Assembly (NCBI GenBank): GCA_011032825.1
Contig: JAADJZ010000009.1
Location: 310,001 to 374,000, forward strand
Length of the DNA stretch: 64,000 nucleotides
Direction: 5' to 3'
Origin: Massariosphaeria phaeospora
Taxonomy: Eukaryota > Ascomycota > Dothideomycetes > Pleosporales
In this document: piece by piece, positions 30,482 through 40,918 of the stretch
How the letters are laid out: the number at the start of each line of letters is the position of its first letter
Numbering within the stretch: the first letter of the stretch is position 1
Made by a program: the position numbers and the translations under genes
Notes under the pieces: model-generated
Seen by the model: only the letters and a program-made list of their open reading frames with translations
Told to the model about the DNA's origin: nothing
Database searches by the model: none

Positions 30482-31542
30482 ATGTCCATGTCAGTGGATG
30501 ACGCCCAGGTCGCTCGAAAGGGCTTTCCGCGACCTGTCCCAGACACCCCCAGTAATGTACTTGAGCAATTTCAGATGAAGGGCAAGGTCATGATCGTCAA
30601 TGGCGCCGCGGACGGGATTGGTCTCGCTGTGGCAGAGGCCATGGCAGAGGCACAAGGCAGCGTTGCGATGTGGTACAACTCGTACGTGTTCTTGGATCGG
30701 GATTGAAGTTATGCGGGTTCCGCTAACCACATGTTCGACTTTCTAGCAACGATGCAGCAGTTGCAGAGGCAAAGAAGTTAGCCGAGAAGCACGGCGTGAA
30801 GGCCCAGGCTTATCAAGTGAACGGCAAGTTAGCACGTGCGAGCATCACCACATAATGGCTAAACAGCCACCAGTCACCGACCCGGAGCAAGTTCAGAAAG
30901 CTATCGCTAAGGTCACCGAGGACTTCGGCCAGATTGACGTGTTCGTTGCCAACGCTGGTTAGTATCACTCAGCCCTTCAGTCCGATGAGAGGGGGGACGG
31001 CCATCTAATGCGGTCGCAGGAACGGGTAGCTCGAAAGGAATCCTAGACACGACTCTAGAAGAATACAAGCAGATCATGTCTGTCAACGGTACATAATTCT
31101 TACTCACTTAGATGCATGTTTGCTTACTCCAACAGTTGATGGCGTGGTATACTGCGCAAAATACGTAGGCGAGGTGTTCAAGCGTCAGGGGAAGGGCAAC
31201 CTCATCATCACCTCGAGCATGAGCGCCCATATTGTAAACGTACCCTTGGATCAACCGGTGTATAACGGCTCAAAAGCGTTCGTCACCCATTTCGGAAAAT
31301 CACTCGCCCGCGAATGGAGGGACTTCGCTCGCGTCAATATTGTCTCCCCTGGATTCTTCTATACGAAGATGGGTGCAGTCGAAAACGGCCCGGTCTACCA
31401 TGAAGCTCACCGCATGGCGCCACTTGGGCGCCAGGGAGACACCAAGGAGCTCAAAGGCCTTTACCTTTATCTTGCCAGTGACGCGTCGTCGTACACCACT
31501 GGAAGCGATATCCTGATAGATGGCGGGTATACTCTGCCATGA
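30482..31542 (+). CDS. Short-chain dehydrogenase/reductase (sorbose/xylulose reductase-like)
   Basis: Five exons: 30482-30681, 30747-30823, 30874-30957, 31020-31088 and 31136-31542, giving 278 residues. The cofactor motif is NGAADGIG (40-47), and DVFVANAG holds the structural NAG (119-121). The catalytic serine lies in IITSSMS (170-171), followed by Tyr186-x3-Lys190 (YNGSK). The C-terminus FFYTKMG and GSDILIDGGYTLP is typical of NADP-dependent classical SDRs of the Sou1/L-xylulose-reductase type. Intron 2 uses a GC donor (GCAAGT) and the acceptor CCACCAG, giving AYQVNVTDPEQV, where the N/D-V-T motif is conserved. A GT alternative would read AYQPPVTD and would place the branch adenosine (gctaaac) too close to its acceptor. 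The substrate is probably a sugar or polyol (inference). Confidence 0.9.
30824..30873 (+). other. GC-AG intron in SDR gene
   Basis: A 50-nt intron begins GCAAGT and ends CCACCAG, with the branch-like gctaaac about ten bases before the end. Only this choice restores the SDR motif QVNVTDPE in frame. Confidence 0.75.
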
Positions 31543-31913
31543 GGTGGACATCGGGATCAGTTGAGATCAGGGCGCGATTACAAGAACCTAACGGTCAAAA
31601 GAAGTGCAGCTTAATCAAGTTATTGGGTGCCTTCATCGCTTGCTAGAATCTCCGTAATCTTGCTAGCTGACTTGGTCAACTTATAGTCCTACTAATTGCT
31701 TCAGATCACATATAGCACGAGGTCAGAAGATAGAGACTCGAAGGCCAACTAGGTATGTGAGTGACGCCCGACTGGCTTCGACGCCCTCAACCGATAATGA
31801 TCAGACCTCTCCTATCCTACTCCGCCGCAGCATCTAGTAAAACTATCGCCACTGTTACTCTCGAAACGTTTGCCATCACGCCCACCACGTCGTTTTCTTT
31901 AGGCCATACTTAC
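31543..31913. other. Intergenic region
   Basis: 370 bases downstream of the SDR gene. If the minus-strand segment at 31914 is real, its final short exon would lie here, ending near 31820. Nothing else is seen. Confidence 0.35.
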
Positions 31914-32158
31914 GCTTTCGCTTCGTCATCCCCATCCATAAGCCGCGCCAGCTGCGCAATCACCCACCCTACTTCCCTGTCCTTCCCATCGCTCTCCTTC
32001 AGCTCTGCCTCCGCGTCGACGTGGTCATCGTATGCAAGCATAAGTCTCGAAGAACGAGACACAATCGCTGTAGCCCTCTCGGGCGTACGGAACGGTCGGT
32101 GATTCGGGATTGCGCCGTGTTCGATATGTCCTTTGTTGCAGAGTGCTGCATCGAGACG
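31914..32158 (-). CDS. Tentative internal exon of an unidentified minus-strand gene
   Basis: An open minus-strand segment is bounded by an acceptor-like GCGTAG (ending at 32159) and a strong donor GTAAGT (beginning at 31913). It reads DAALCNKGHIEHGAIPNH, then ATAIVSRSSRLMLAYDDHVD, then AELKESDGKDREVGWVIAQL and DGDDEAKA: a charged, helix-like composition more natural than the Ser-rich reading of the other strand. A following acceptor TTTTACTAG would add a few codons and a stop. I could not find a convincing first exon; MCPQCGRFFW just upstream is suggestive, but the gap is too short for an intron. No family is recognised. Confidence 0.3.
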
Positions 32159-32409
32159 CTACGCGCTCTTCGTGAGTGCAACCGCTACCAAAAGAAACGA
32201 CCACACTGTGGACACATCGCTGAATAGTTACTCTGACGTCAGTAACTCCACGAAGCCCCTGTTGGCCAGACAGCGCCAAGCCACAGGCCCAAGAGAACAT
32301 CACCTTTCTGCTCGCCTTCCATTCGCTTTCTCTTCCTTTTTGCAAAGTGAGAAACCAGGAAGTGCGTGCTCATAGAGCTAATGTGCTCGACGCTGAAGTC
32401 TTGTGATAG

Positions 32410-33299
32410 ATGTCTTTGCGTAGCCGAGCTGAAGATCAGCTCATGATGCCGTTGGGACCCCGACGTCACGCTCAATCCAGTTATACACAGAACCAGAATC
32501 AACCAAGCCCAGCAAGCCTCACACCTTCGGTACCCTCACGAACAGAACATAGCCGCAGGTAATTACTCATGTGGTCTAGTTACGAGGTCCAAGCTAATGA
32601 AGCATTACAGAGCCAGACATTGAATACTTCCGGCCCGAACGCCAGTCTCTGTTCGACCGGTATAAGCAGCATGCCGAAACCCAAGTAGCCAATAGCGGTC
32701 ACATTGAGCGACTCGACGAAAGCACTCAAGGATTTCTATGTCAAGATCCCGCGTTCGAAATGCGGCTGTGGGAGCTCATACTGCAGAACAACAAGCACAA
32801 CCTGCAGCTCGAGATCGCGGCAAACAATCAACATTTCAGCCGGATGGAATTTGCAGCTTCCAAAGCCCGCGCTCGATTGCTGCCACCGGACAACCGTCCC
32901 CCAAACTATCGTTGGATTGATTGGTCTCCGTCTTATTCTCAGCGACAGCAGCAGTACCTACGGTACGCGGACAGAGACAACAACAGCCACGCCAGCGGTG
33001 CCTCGCCGTCTCCATCTCACCGCGTTACGACGGTCAGAAAACAGTCAAGGTTCTTCCCCCGGACATTTGAACAAGCATCCCAACAGGCCAGCACACGCGC
33101 CGTCATCAGCGCCAACAAACACGTGCACTACAGCCACTATCCACCTCGCCCCGCCGCCCCCGTCTATAAACTGACCAAGTTCTTCGACGTGGAGCCTGAA
33201 CGACCATTCCTTGCGAAGTGTCTCTGTAGGTTCTCGAAGTTGGATTTTGAACATGACGAGTCTAGATGCTACTTGAGGGGCCAAATAGTTTGTAGTTGA
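32410..33299 (+). CDS. Hypothetical protein, exon structure uncertain
   Basis: The main exon (about 32611-33299) is open and reads PDIEYFRPERQSLFDRYKQ, then MRLWELILQNNKHNLQLE, later a Ser/Arg-rich middle and a C-terminus with VYKLTKFFDVEPERPFLAKC and FSKLDFEHDESRCYLRGQI. A stop at 32595 means an intron must precede it, and GTAATT at 32559 with the acceptor TTACAG at 32610 looks ideal. The best first exon (ATG at 32410, low-complexity Gln/Pro/Ser) arrives there in phase 2, while phase 1 is needed. An alternative donor at 32530 with acceptor ACAGAG (32612) keeps the frame but is weaker. So either the weaker sites are used, or a one-base change has broken the gene. No family is recognised. Confidence 0.4.
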
Positions 33300-33698
33300 G
33301 CCGTCTTTCTCTCAAACTTTGTGTGTTTCGGCGACGGCAACGTCACCCGTGTGTGCGATACAAGCGGAGGCGTTGGTTGGGAAGGTTGTTTCGAACGCAT
33401 GCGTTTGCGTGGCAGTCGCTGGATAGCTGGCATAGGTATCCGCCTTTTTCAAAGCGCTAGTACTACAACAGCGATAGAACAATGTACAACTTGCCCGCTT
33501 ACCCCTAGCCACCCACTTGCTAACTCTCTCGCCTCTAATATGTACGTGCTTGTAGCATTTGCTCTCCCTTTTCTCCTCGTCCTTCTCCTTCCCCCAAACT
33601 CCACCGCCTAAGCACTAAGCACTGAGCAATGAGTCCCGTCTCTTTCTACCCCCTCCGCTACAACTCCAACGAGCACGACACGGCACGACTCCACACGC
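33300..33698. other. Convergent intergenic region
   Basis: 400 bases between the hypothetical gene's end and the stop of the Alba-like gene. No feature beyond pyrimidine-rich tracts near 33560-33700. Confidence 0.4.
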
Positions 33699-34655
33699 CT
33701 AGGTCTCATTCCCCTTTATCCTGGATATCTGCCTGACTAGAAACGTCTGCTCGCCAAACGCGCCGCGGAACTCTGGAATCGCTTGCCTGCTCATCCACAC
33801 CAGCAGCACAGGCACAGCCAGCGTTTTCCGCGCGCTTTCTGTTTTGTCCTGTTCTGCTGACTTCTTGCCCGCCGTCTCGAGCGGCTCGAAGGCATCCTCC
33901 TCGGTGCCCTTGGCGCCATTGGCATCCCGCTCATCCACGCTGCGCACCTTCTTCTCCACCGTGCGGCTCGCTAGACTGGTGTACATGTACCACGTCGCCA
34001 CGCCCTCAGCCACGCCCTCCTCCTTACCAGCAGCAGCCTCGGGCGCCACAACCCGCTTCAGCATCTCCACAATGCCCACCAGCTTGACCGTCGCGTCGCC
34101 CAACGCGCCCACAGCAATCACGGCGCCCTCCTCGTCCAGGACGGCGGGCCGCTCGACCGGCGAATGCGGGTTCTTGTGCGCGCCGAGGTACGTCTGCAGG
34201 CGGTTGATGCCGGCCGCGATGTTCTGGTTCTTGGAGAAGGGCACGGCGACGACGCGGTTGCGCCACCAGTCGGGCGCGCCGAGGCGCTGCGTGAGGAGCG
34301 CGAGGACTTCGGGCGGGAGCAGCTCCCACGGGGTGTGCAGTGGCGCGAGGTCGATCGAGGGCTGTCGGGCGGCGGGCGGCGGGGCTTCGTGGGAGGGGTC
34401 ACGGCCCGCTTTGCGCTTCTTCGTCTTCTTCCGGGGGCCTTGGGCGTCTTGCGTGTTGTGCAGGTCATCGCTGGGGATGTCTCCTCTTCTGGCAGCCGCG
34501 ACTGGCACGTCAGCTCCACCCCCAAGCAGCGGCAACGTCGGTCCCTCGCTCGAGTAGGGCGGGTCAGGCGAAAGAGTCGTGTCGCCCTCTTTGGAGGACG
34601 GGAAAAGTTTGCTCGGAGTGTCCACCATTGGCACGTCGTTTTGCTCGGGAGCCAT
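33699..34655 (-). CDS. Alba-like nucleic-acid-binding protein
   Basis: A single exon encodes 318 residues. The N-terminal 95 residues are low-complexity and include the basic, nuclear-signal-like PRKKTKKRKAGR. The central part matches the Alba fold: VVAVPFSKNQNIAAGINRLQTYLGA, a loop, then GAVIAVGALGDATVKLVGIVEMLKRVV. That gives strand, helix, strand and helix with the expected small residues. A basic/acidic C-terminus follows and ends in FGEQTFLVRQISRIKG. In eukaryotes Alba-family proteins include the RNase P/MRP subunits Rpp20/Pop7 and Rpp25; this protein is longer than those, so the subunit is not named. A nuclear or nucleolar RNA role is inferred. Confidence 0.6.
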   Translation of the reverse strand: MAPEQNDVPMVDTPSKLFPSSKEGDTTLSPDPPYSSEGPTLPLLGGGADVPVAAARRGDIPSDDLHNTQDAQGPRKKTKKRKAGRDPSHEAPPPAARQPSIDLAPLHTPWELLPPEVLALLTQRLGAPDWWRNRVVAVPFSKNQNIAAGINRLQTYLGAHKNPHSPVERPAVLDEEGAVIAVGALGDATVKLVGIVEMLKRVVAPEAAAGKEEGVAEGVATWYMYTSLASRTVEKKVRSVDERDANGAKGTEEDAFEPLETAGKKSAEQDKTESARKTLAVPVLLVWMSRQAIPEFRGAFGEQTFLVRQISRIKGNET

Positions 34656-34941
34656 CGCCCTGTATGCTGCGGTAGGTCACAGCTGCACAAGGACTGCAAA
34701 TGACTTGTCGTGTGCCTTGTGGTGAGCGGGCAAGCCGTCGGTGAGGTCGGAGAGATCTTCTCGTTCATTGGCTAGGTGTCGCGTCGGAGAGAACTTCGCG
34801 CTAGCCTAATCACCGGACCCGCGTCATTGCGTAGGAAACAGCGGCACGATTTGAATTCATCTGATGTGAATATTATCTGCATGGAGTCTCTCAGCTGCTT
34901 GTCCAGCAACACGTCAATCTATCGACGCCTGACAGTCCCTA

Positions 34942-36538
34942 CTAGAGTCCAAACTGCCCCTCAACCTCCTTCCGCTGCCGGTCCCTATCAGCTTCCTTCT
35001 CTGCCTCCTGCCGTGTCTTCTCTGCCTCCTCGGTCATGCCCTTCTCGCCCTTCTTTCTCTGCCGCTCCTCGTACAAAGCACGCCCTTTCATGATCCGAGC
35101 CACAATCTCCCCCGCGTTCACGTTCTGGAACCCGTGGTTGGCGATCTCGCGGTAGATGCTGAGTGCTTTGGGTGCCGCATACGGATCGTAGGTGAGCGGC
35201 ATGAATGAGGTGACGCCGTGGTAGACGGCGGACGGCTTTCCGTATGGTATGGTGAGGAGGAAGGCTCTTGATAGCGAGAACGGCGAGCCAAAGACTACTG
35301 CGTGCACGTACTGACCAGTATGAGCCAGAGACTAGAAAATAACAGGAGCAGCTTACCTTGCACTGCAGCACGCACAGCCCCCGCTCAAAGATGTTCATAA
35401 TCGGGAAGTTGATGCCCTTCCAGTGGTTGATCACTTCGTCGTCGTGGATTCCTGCGACGAGAAACACGGGGCCATAGTCTGCACCCGTCTGGTCGATCCG
35501 ACCCTGGATGGCCTCTTCGCTGTACCATCCCCGTTCCTTGGCAGCATCTTCCTCGGTCTGTGTGACGAGTCGCAGGAACTCGATGTGGCCCGACGAGAAC
35601 AAGTCCCATCCACCATCCACGTAGACGACGGACTGGCCCGGCTTCACTCCGTTGCCCTCGACCAGCTTCTCGAACTTGCCCTTCTCCTCCTTCACTGGCG
35701 CAACTAGCGGGTTATTCGAGCTTTCCTGTCGTGCCGTTCGTGGCCGTTCGCCTGTGGTGGTCCTGCGCACCTTGACCGGCCGCGAAGCATGCCAGTACCA
35801 GACGTCGCAGCCCGGCGCAAGGCCTGTCCCGTCGGTCGCGTAGTCCCTTATCCGCTGCAGCATGGCCTCGCCCGTCTCCCTGCGCTCCGCCTCGCCGCCT
35901 GGCCCTTCGTCGCCCGACAAGCGCTTCTCCAAAGACTGTATGAAGTGACTCCTAGTGCACAGCAGCATGCGCCCCACGAGGTCAGTGGTCGAGATGCCTG
36001 GGGTTCGCTTCACCACCTTGAACCGCCCTGCAGCCTTGACGTAGCGGTAGCAGTCCTGGCCGTTGCTGTCAGATGTGATGTCGTCGCCGTGCACCACGAA
36101 CCAGCACCCATAGTGTGTGATCCACGGCAGCGAGGTGACGTAGGGGGCTTTGGGCACCGCTTTGGTGGTCCAGCGACAGGCTTCGACCGCCATGATCCTG
36201 TCCTGTCAGTACATGTCTACTTGGGCGTGGAAGGGTGCGCACCGCTCGTCCAGGCGCATCACCGTCGGGCCCTTGTTCTCGAGGATGGCCCCGTCCGAGT
36301 GCACACCGACCAGCAGCTCAGTGCCCAGCTGGCGGGCTTGCAGCATGGCGCCAGCATGGCCTAACGTACGTGCCGCGTGTCAGCAGAGAGTGCGTGCAGC
36401 TGTATAAGTGATCATACCGTGATGGCTGAAGTCGAAGCATCCGTCAATCCAGATGCGGTCGTGCGAAACCTCGACGTCGTCCTGCGGGGCCACGGGCCAT
36501 TGGCCGGGGTGGGAGGGGATCCACTCGCCCTGCGACAT
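34942..36538 (-). CDS. ECT1: Ethanolamine-phosphate cytidylyltransferase
   Basis: Four exons on the minus strand: 36538-36418, 36360-36243, 36197-35357 and 35310-34942, giving 482 residues. The enzyme makes CDP-ethanolamine from CTP and phosphoethanolamine in the Kennedy pathway of phosphatidylethanolamine synthesis, in the cytosol or at the ER face. It has the diagnostic two cytidylyltransferase domains. The first has DGCFDFSHHGH (HxGH at 39-42, split by intron 1) and LLVGVHSDGAILENKGPTV. The second has VYVDGGWDLFSSGHIEFL, LVAGIHDDEVINHWKG and the end block TSFMPLTYDPYAAPKAL. In the second domain the HxGH motif is degenerate (SSGH), as in characterised Pcy2/Ect1 enzymes where only part of it is kept. 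The C-terminus is a highly charged helix rich in Arg, Lys and Glu. This is a housekeeping gene. Confidence 0.93.
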
Positions 36539-37606
36539 GGTTAGAGGGCGATGGAGTGTGAAGAAGTTGGTGCGGAGGGAGACTGTACCCTGGCGCTCTC
36601 TCTCCGGATCATGGCAGAGTTGCGACGGGGGTGAGGGTGGGGGTGGGGCTCCATGTTCAGTTGCAAGGCCGGGGGAAGGGAAGGGATAAGGGAAGGGTTA
36701 AGGTCAGGGCGGAAGGTGAAGCCCAAGCCAGCAATGCAGTGTTGTTTGGAAGGAAATGCGCAGGTAGAGGCACCTAGGTAGGCAGCGCTTGGAATGGTCA
36801 CGCTGCTGCGCTGTTATTGAACCGCCAGCACGCGGAAGCCGCAGGTGGAGGTCCCGAGGTCGACGCGTGCACCGTGCAGCTGTCTTCTGCGCTGGAGACG
36901 GGCGCAGGTACACGGCCAGAATGACGCAGGGTGTTTGCGGCGGCGGAGGGACCTGTGGGAAGCCCCCAGACATTGACCAGTGTGCTTGGACTCACCTGGC
37001 TAGTAGACGATAACTGTGTCTATCGATGTGGGATACTGGCCATCTCCAGCCGCGTCGGCCGTGTTGGCGTCGGCCATGACCTCCCACAAGCAGCCAGCGA
37101 GCTCAAGACGCCCCCGCGCTTCCCTGGCTGGCTGCCCCCGCGGGCTCGTCCGAACAGCGCCCGCTCGGTGCAACCGTCCACGCACATCGGGGGTGTGTGG
37201 TGTGGCGGCTGTGAGCTGCCCAGGTGGGTCAAGAGCCGCCGTGTGCAGCGGAGGGCGGAGTGCATCAAGGTGCGCCCACTGGACGAAAAGCTCCCCCGTG
37301 GTAATACCATCCACGCCATTCGTGTGGCAGGCTCAGCATCGGACGCGCGCGCCTTGCTGCTGTGAGGACACCGACGCCGCTGCTGTGCCCGTAGGTATAA
37401 AGTCCGGCGTCGTCCTGGGTGGCCGGTGGCCAGTGTGCCGCTGTCCATGTCCGTCGCGCGCACTGCTGTTATCGCCAGCTCCCTCCCGCGCACATCAGCC
37501 CTGCAAATCTCTGCGCGGGCTGGGAGTGATACCATGCACCCACGTCGCCGCTGTTGTCACTGACTCGGCGCTGCGACTTGCTTTGCGCCGGCGCGCTCCC
37601 AGCGCA
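36539..37606. promoter_or_regulatory. Divergent promoter region, ECT1 / conserved unknown gene
   Basis: 1.07 kb between start codons, GC-rich, with purine-rich tracts near 36600-36720. Open frames exist in several phases on both strands (36930-37600) but no splice-consistent gene could be built. It should hold both promoters and long 5' leaders. Confidence 0.45.
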
Positions 37607-39235
37607 ATGGATAGTTCCAGCAGCGTCAGTAGCGACCACCGCGCGCCCGCGACCACGACCACGACCGCGCCCACCTCCGCCGCCAGCCTCTTCAGCAGAC
37701 GGCCCTCGTTCTTCGGCAGATCCAGAGCCCGCAAGGCTGCTGCAACCGCGTCGACGGCCCCCTCGCCGCTCCCCGACATCAACTTCGACGCCTTCTCCCC
37801 GTCGCCTTCTACCGCCGCCGCCTCCAACCCACCCCCTCTCGCCGCCAGCCAATACGAGGCCGCCGACAAAGTGCCCTCGACGCCACCGCGCCGCAAGCAC
37901 TCGTCCAGACACAGCATCTCGTCGTCGGTCACGGAATTCGGCTCGTCGCTGCGACGCTCCCGTAGCGCGTCGCTTCGCACCAACACGTCCAGCGGCACGG
38001 CGTCCTCGCATAAGATGGCCCTCTCCCTCTCGCCGGAGAAGCCCTCCGCTGCCAATGCCGCGCCCACTGCCTCGCGACCCGCCCTCTCCATCTCAACGTT
38101 TGCGCGCAGCAAGCAGAAGAGCGCCGAGAACATCCGGCCGCCCGACAGCGCCGCCAGCCGCCAGGCGTACGAGAAGAGCCCGCTGAGCGCCGTCGACAAC
38201 CCGAAGCAGCCGTTAGGCATGGCCGTGGCCGTGCCGCTGCGCTATCCGCCCACCCAGAAGGAGATCCAGCAGGCCCACCAGGCCCAGCGCCAGCACAGCA
38301 CCTATGGCGCCGCCAGCTACAACGGCGGCCTGGCACCCGCCGCGCCCATCTCGCTCCCGAATGGCGCCAATCCGAACATCATCTTCCAGCACATCCAGGA
38401 GATGGCCTCGAAGCGCATCTCGACGCTCGACTACCTGAAGAAATCGTGAGTTCCTCTTCTGGGCCGTGCAACTTCAGTTCCAACTGACGTCTCCAACAGC
38501 CACGAAGGTCGCATATACTGGTTCAATACCCTGCTCTTCTCGAAAACAGACCTCACCCGCCTGCCTTCGTTCTCGCCCCGCAATCTCTCCCGGCGCGCGA
38601 CCCATTATCTGCTGCTCGGTTTCTCTCTACCGCCGATACTCGATCTCAATGCGAACAACGCGACCGACTACCTCAAAGCCCTGAATGCGCTGCTGTTGGA
38701 GTTTGAGCAATACCAGTCAATGCATCCGGCCGATGGCAGCACCCCGTCGTCGCTGAGTCGGGCGAGGATACCGCAGATGTTCAAGCGGGTGAATGTGGGG
38801 AGCAAGGCAAGACGCAGCAGTAGTGCTGCCAGCGATCTCCCATTACTCACTCCACAGAGCTCCTTCAACGAGACACAGTCCTCCGTCGACTCTCCGCCTA
38901 CAGACGACGTTCTCCTCCCCAACGAGTCGTACATCCACCTCCAGACGCCCTCGCTGCCCTTCGATCCCGACTTCTTCACCACCTTCGCCACGCTCTGCGA
39001 CGTTTTGATAGACTGCTACAATGGAATACTGTCCCTATTGAGCTCACCCGAGTCGATAGCGGCGGCTGGAGCAGGTGTGCCCAGCGTGGTCGGCGATCTG
39101 TTCAACAAGGCCGATGCGCGGGTGCGGAAGATCATCTTAGCGGGCGTGGTTCGGGAATTCGAGGAGAACTGCCGACAAGGCGTCAAGGGCGAGGTCGGGG
39201 GAGTAGGCAAAGTTGTGCTGGGCGGGCTGATGTGA
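37607..39235 (+). CDS. Conserved ascomycete protein of unknown function
   Basis: Two exons (37607-38445 and 38500-39235) encode 524 residues. The first half is disordered, rich in Ser, Ala, Pro and Arg, with phosphorylation-type RRxS motifs (RRKHSSRHS, RRSRSAS). Order begins near NPNIIFQHIQEMASKRISTLDYLKK and continues across the intron into HEGRIYWFNTLLFSKTDL, then HYLLLGFSLPPILDLN, an acidic/Ser loop, and the helical end FDPDFFTTFATLCDVLIDCY and VGDLFNKADARVRKIILAGVVREFEENCR. The ordered part looks like an all-helical adaptor conserved among filamentous fungi; I do not recognise a named domain. Its position between housekeeping genes suggests a core cellular role (weak inference). Confidence 0.8.
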
Positions 39236-39909
39236 GGACACTGGTTGTGGACGATGACGATGCGACGGGCTATGATGATACGATACGATGTTCAGCGTCT
39301 TGATAGTAGGGTATCTTGCATTGGTGCGGCGTTTGTTGGATGGTACTCCATATATTCCAGTCATGTAGAAGGGAGAAGGACATCTAGGGTCCATGTTTCA
39401 ATAAGAAGAATTTTGCTGGACGAGCATTTAGTTGCGGGTATGCAATAGCTAGAATCTGTACATGCATAATCATGGGAAAACACCTGAGCCTGGCCGAAGT
39501 GTAGAGACTAGTTGTAATCTTTCCACCAAAGCTGTAGAGTCACTAGTCACCCAAAATGATTTCCAAGCTCAGCGCACCTCCCGTTTGCGTGTGGTTATAT
39601 TTGGGCAACGTGAGACTGGATTGAGGGGTGGTGTAACGTTGGCGACGTGATCTGTGATTAGCCCCACGTCGCTCACCTAAGCACCGCACGAGCCACAATC
39701 TCAACTCCAAAGCCAAGCCCACGATTCACAACCACACAGACGTGCAGTCCACGACCAAACCACCGCCTCTACTACAACTACGCCCTTCACTGCGCTACTG
39801 TCCAAATTCTCCGCCCTAAATTTGACCTGGTTGCCGAAAGAGCAATAGCAAGAGCAAGGGGGAAAAAGAACGCGAAGATCGGGAGGGTCGGGTTTGCAGA
39901 ACCGAGAAG
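39236..39909. other. Intergenic region upstream of naa10
   Basis: 670 bases without a supported gene. It should contain the 3' end of the preceding gene and the promoter of the acetyltransferase gene. Confidence 0.45.
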
Positions 39910-40918
39910 ATGGATATCCGCGTCCTCAAACCCTCGGATATTCCGCACGTCCAGCATGCGAATATCACGAATCTGCCCGAGAACTACTTCTGCAAGTACT
40001 ACCTGTACCATGCTATGAGCTGGCCGCAGTTGAGTTATGTGGCGGTGGATGTGAGTGCATATGTTTCTTGCTTTTGAATGGGTGCGAGAGAATGGGGAGG
40101 CGGGGGATAAGAGTTGGGAGTGGGTGTAGGAGGGTTGGTGGTTCTGAAGAAGAGGAGGGATGTCGAGGAGACAGCATAGAGTGAGTGGGCTGGAGAGAGG
40201 GTCACGTGGTCAAAGGCGACTGGGGATAACGTCTCAGTGTGCAACACCACGGCTACCTCTTTCTCCTGCTTGCTTTTTGAACCCGCACATCTCTGCTTTC
40301 CTCCATCCCCGCATCTCTATTAGTCACTATGCTCATCTCTCGTCCTTACTACGATATCTAACTAACGCCTCCCAGGTCTCACGCCCCCAAAAGACGCCAT
40401 ACGACCCCCCCAAGATCGTCGGCTACGTCCTCGCCAAGATGGAAGAAGAGCCCGCCGACGGCGTCCAGCACGGCCACATCACGTCGCTGTCGGTAATGCG
40501 CACGCACCGCCGTCTCGGGCTCGCCGAGAAGCTCATGCGCCAGTCGCAGCGCGCCATGGCCGAGACCTTCGCGGCCCACTACGTCAGCCTGCACGTGCGC
40601 ATGTCCAACGTCGCGGCCTTGCACCTATATCGCGACACGCTAGGCTTCACCGTCGACAAGGTCGAGAGCAGCTACTATGCCGATGGCGAGGATGCGTATT
40701 GCATGCGCATGGAGCTGAGCGATCTGAAGGCCGATCTGAGGGACGGCGCGGAAGGGCGTGGGGGAGGTTCCGGGGAGGGCAAGGATGAGGGCGAGGCGGT
40801 GGGGAGTGAGGGCGCGGACAAGGGGGCGGACAAGACGAAGGCGAAGAAGAGGAAGGTTAAGGTCGGGAGGGGTCTGGGGGTCGGTGATCTGGTGGAGAGG
40901 AATGAGGCTGCTGCGTAG
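39910..40918 (+). CDS. NAA10: N-terminal acetyltransferase A catalytic subunit
   Basis: Two exons (39910-40050 and 40376-40918) encode 227 residues. Naa10 (Ard1) acetylates protein N-termini co-translationally, as the catalytic partner of Naa15 on the ribosome. The N-terminus follows the family closely: [20 protein letters not shown] and [12 protein letters not shown], then GYVLAKMEE and [19 protein letters not shown] with the acetyl-CoA P-loop R92-R-L-G-L-A97, and [21 protein letters not shown]. The tail is low-complexity, Gly/Glu/Lys-rich. The intron is 325 nt, several times longer than the others in this window, and follows codon 47; its GTGAGT donor and ctaac-rich 3' end are good. Confidence 0.95.

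Noticed and set aside
34118..34768. Frames of 180-230 codons overlapping the Alba-like gene
   Set aside because: They are alternate-phase and antisense shadows of a GC-rich coding exon.
37469..38336. Minus-strand frames up to 241 codons
   Set aside because: Antisense to the disordered N-terminus of the conserved gene at 37607; Ser/Arg-rich sense codons leave the other strand open.
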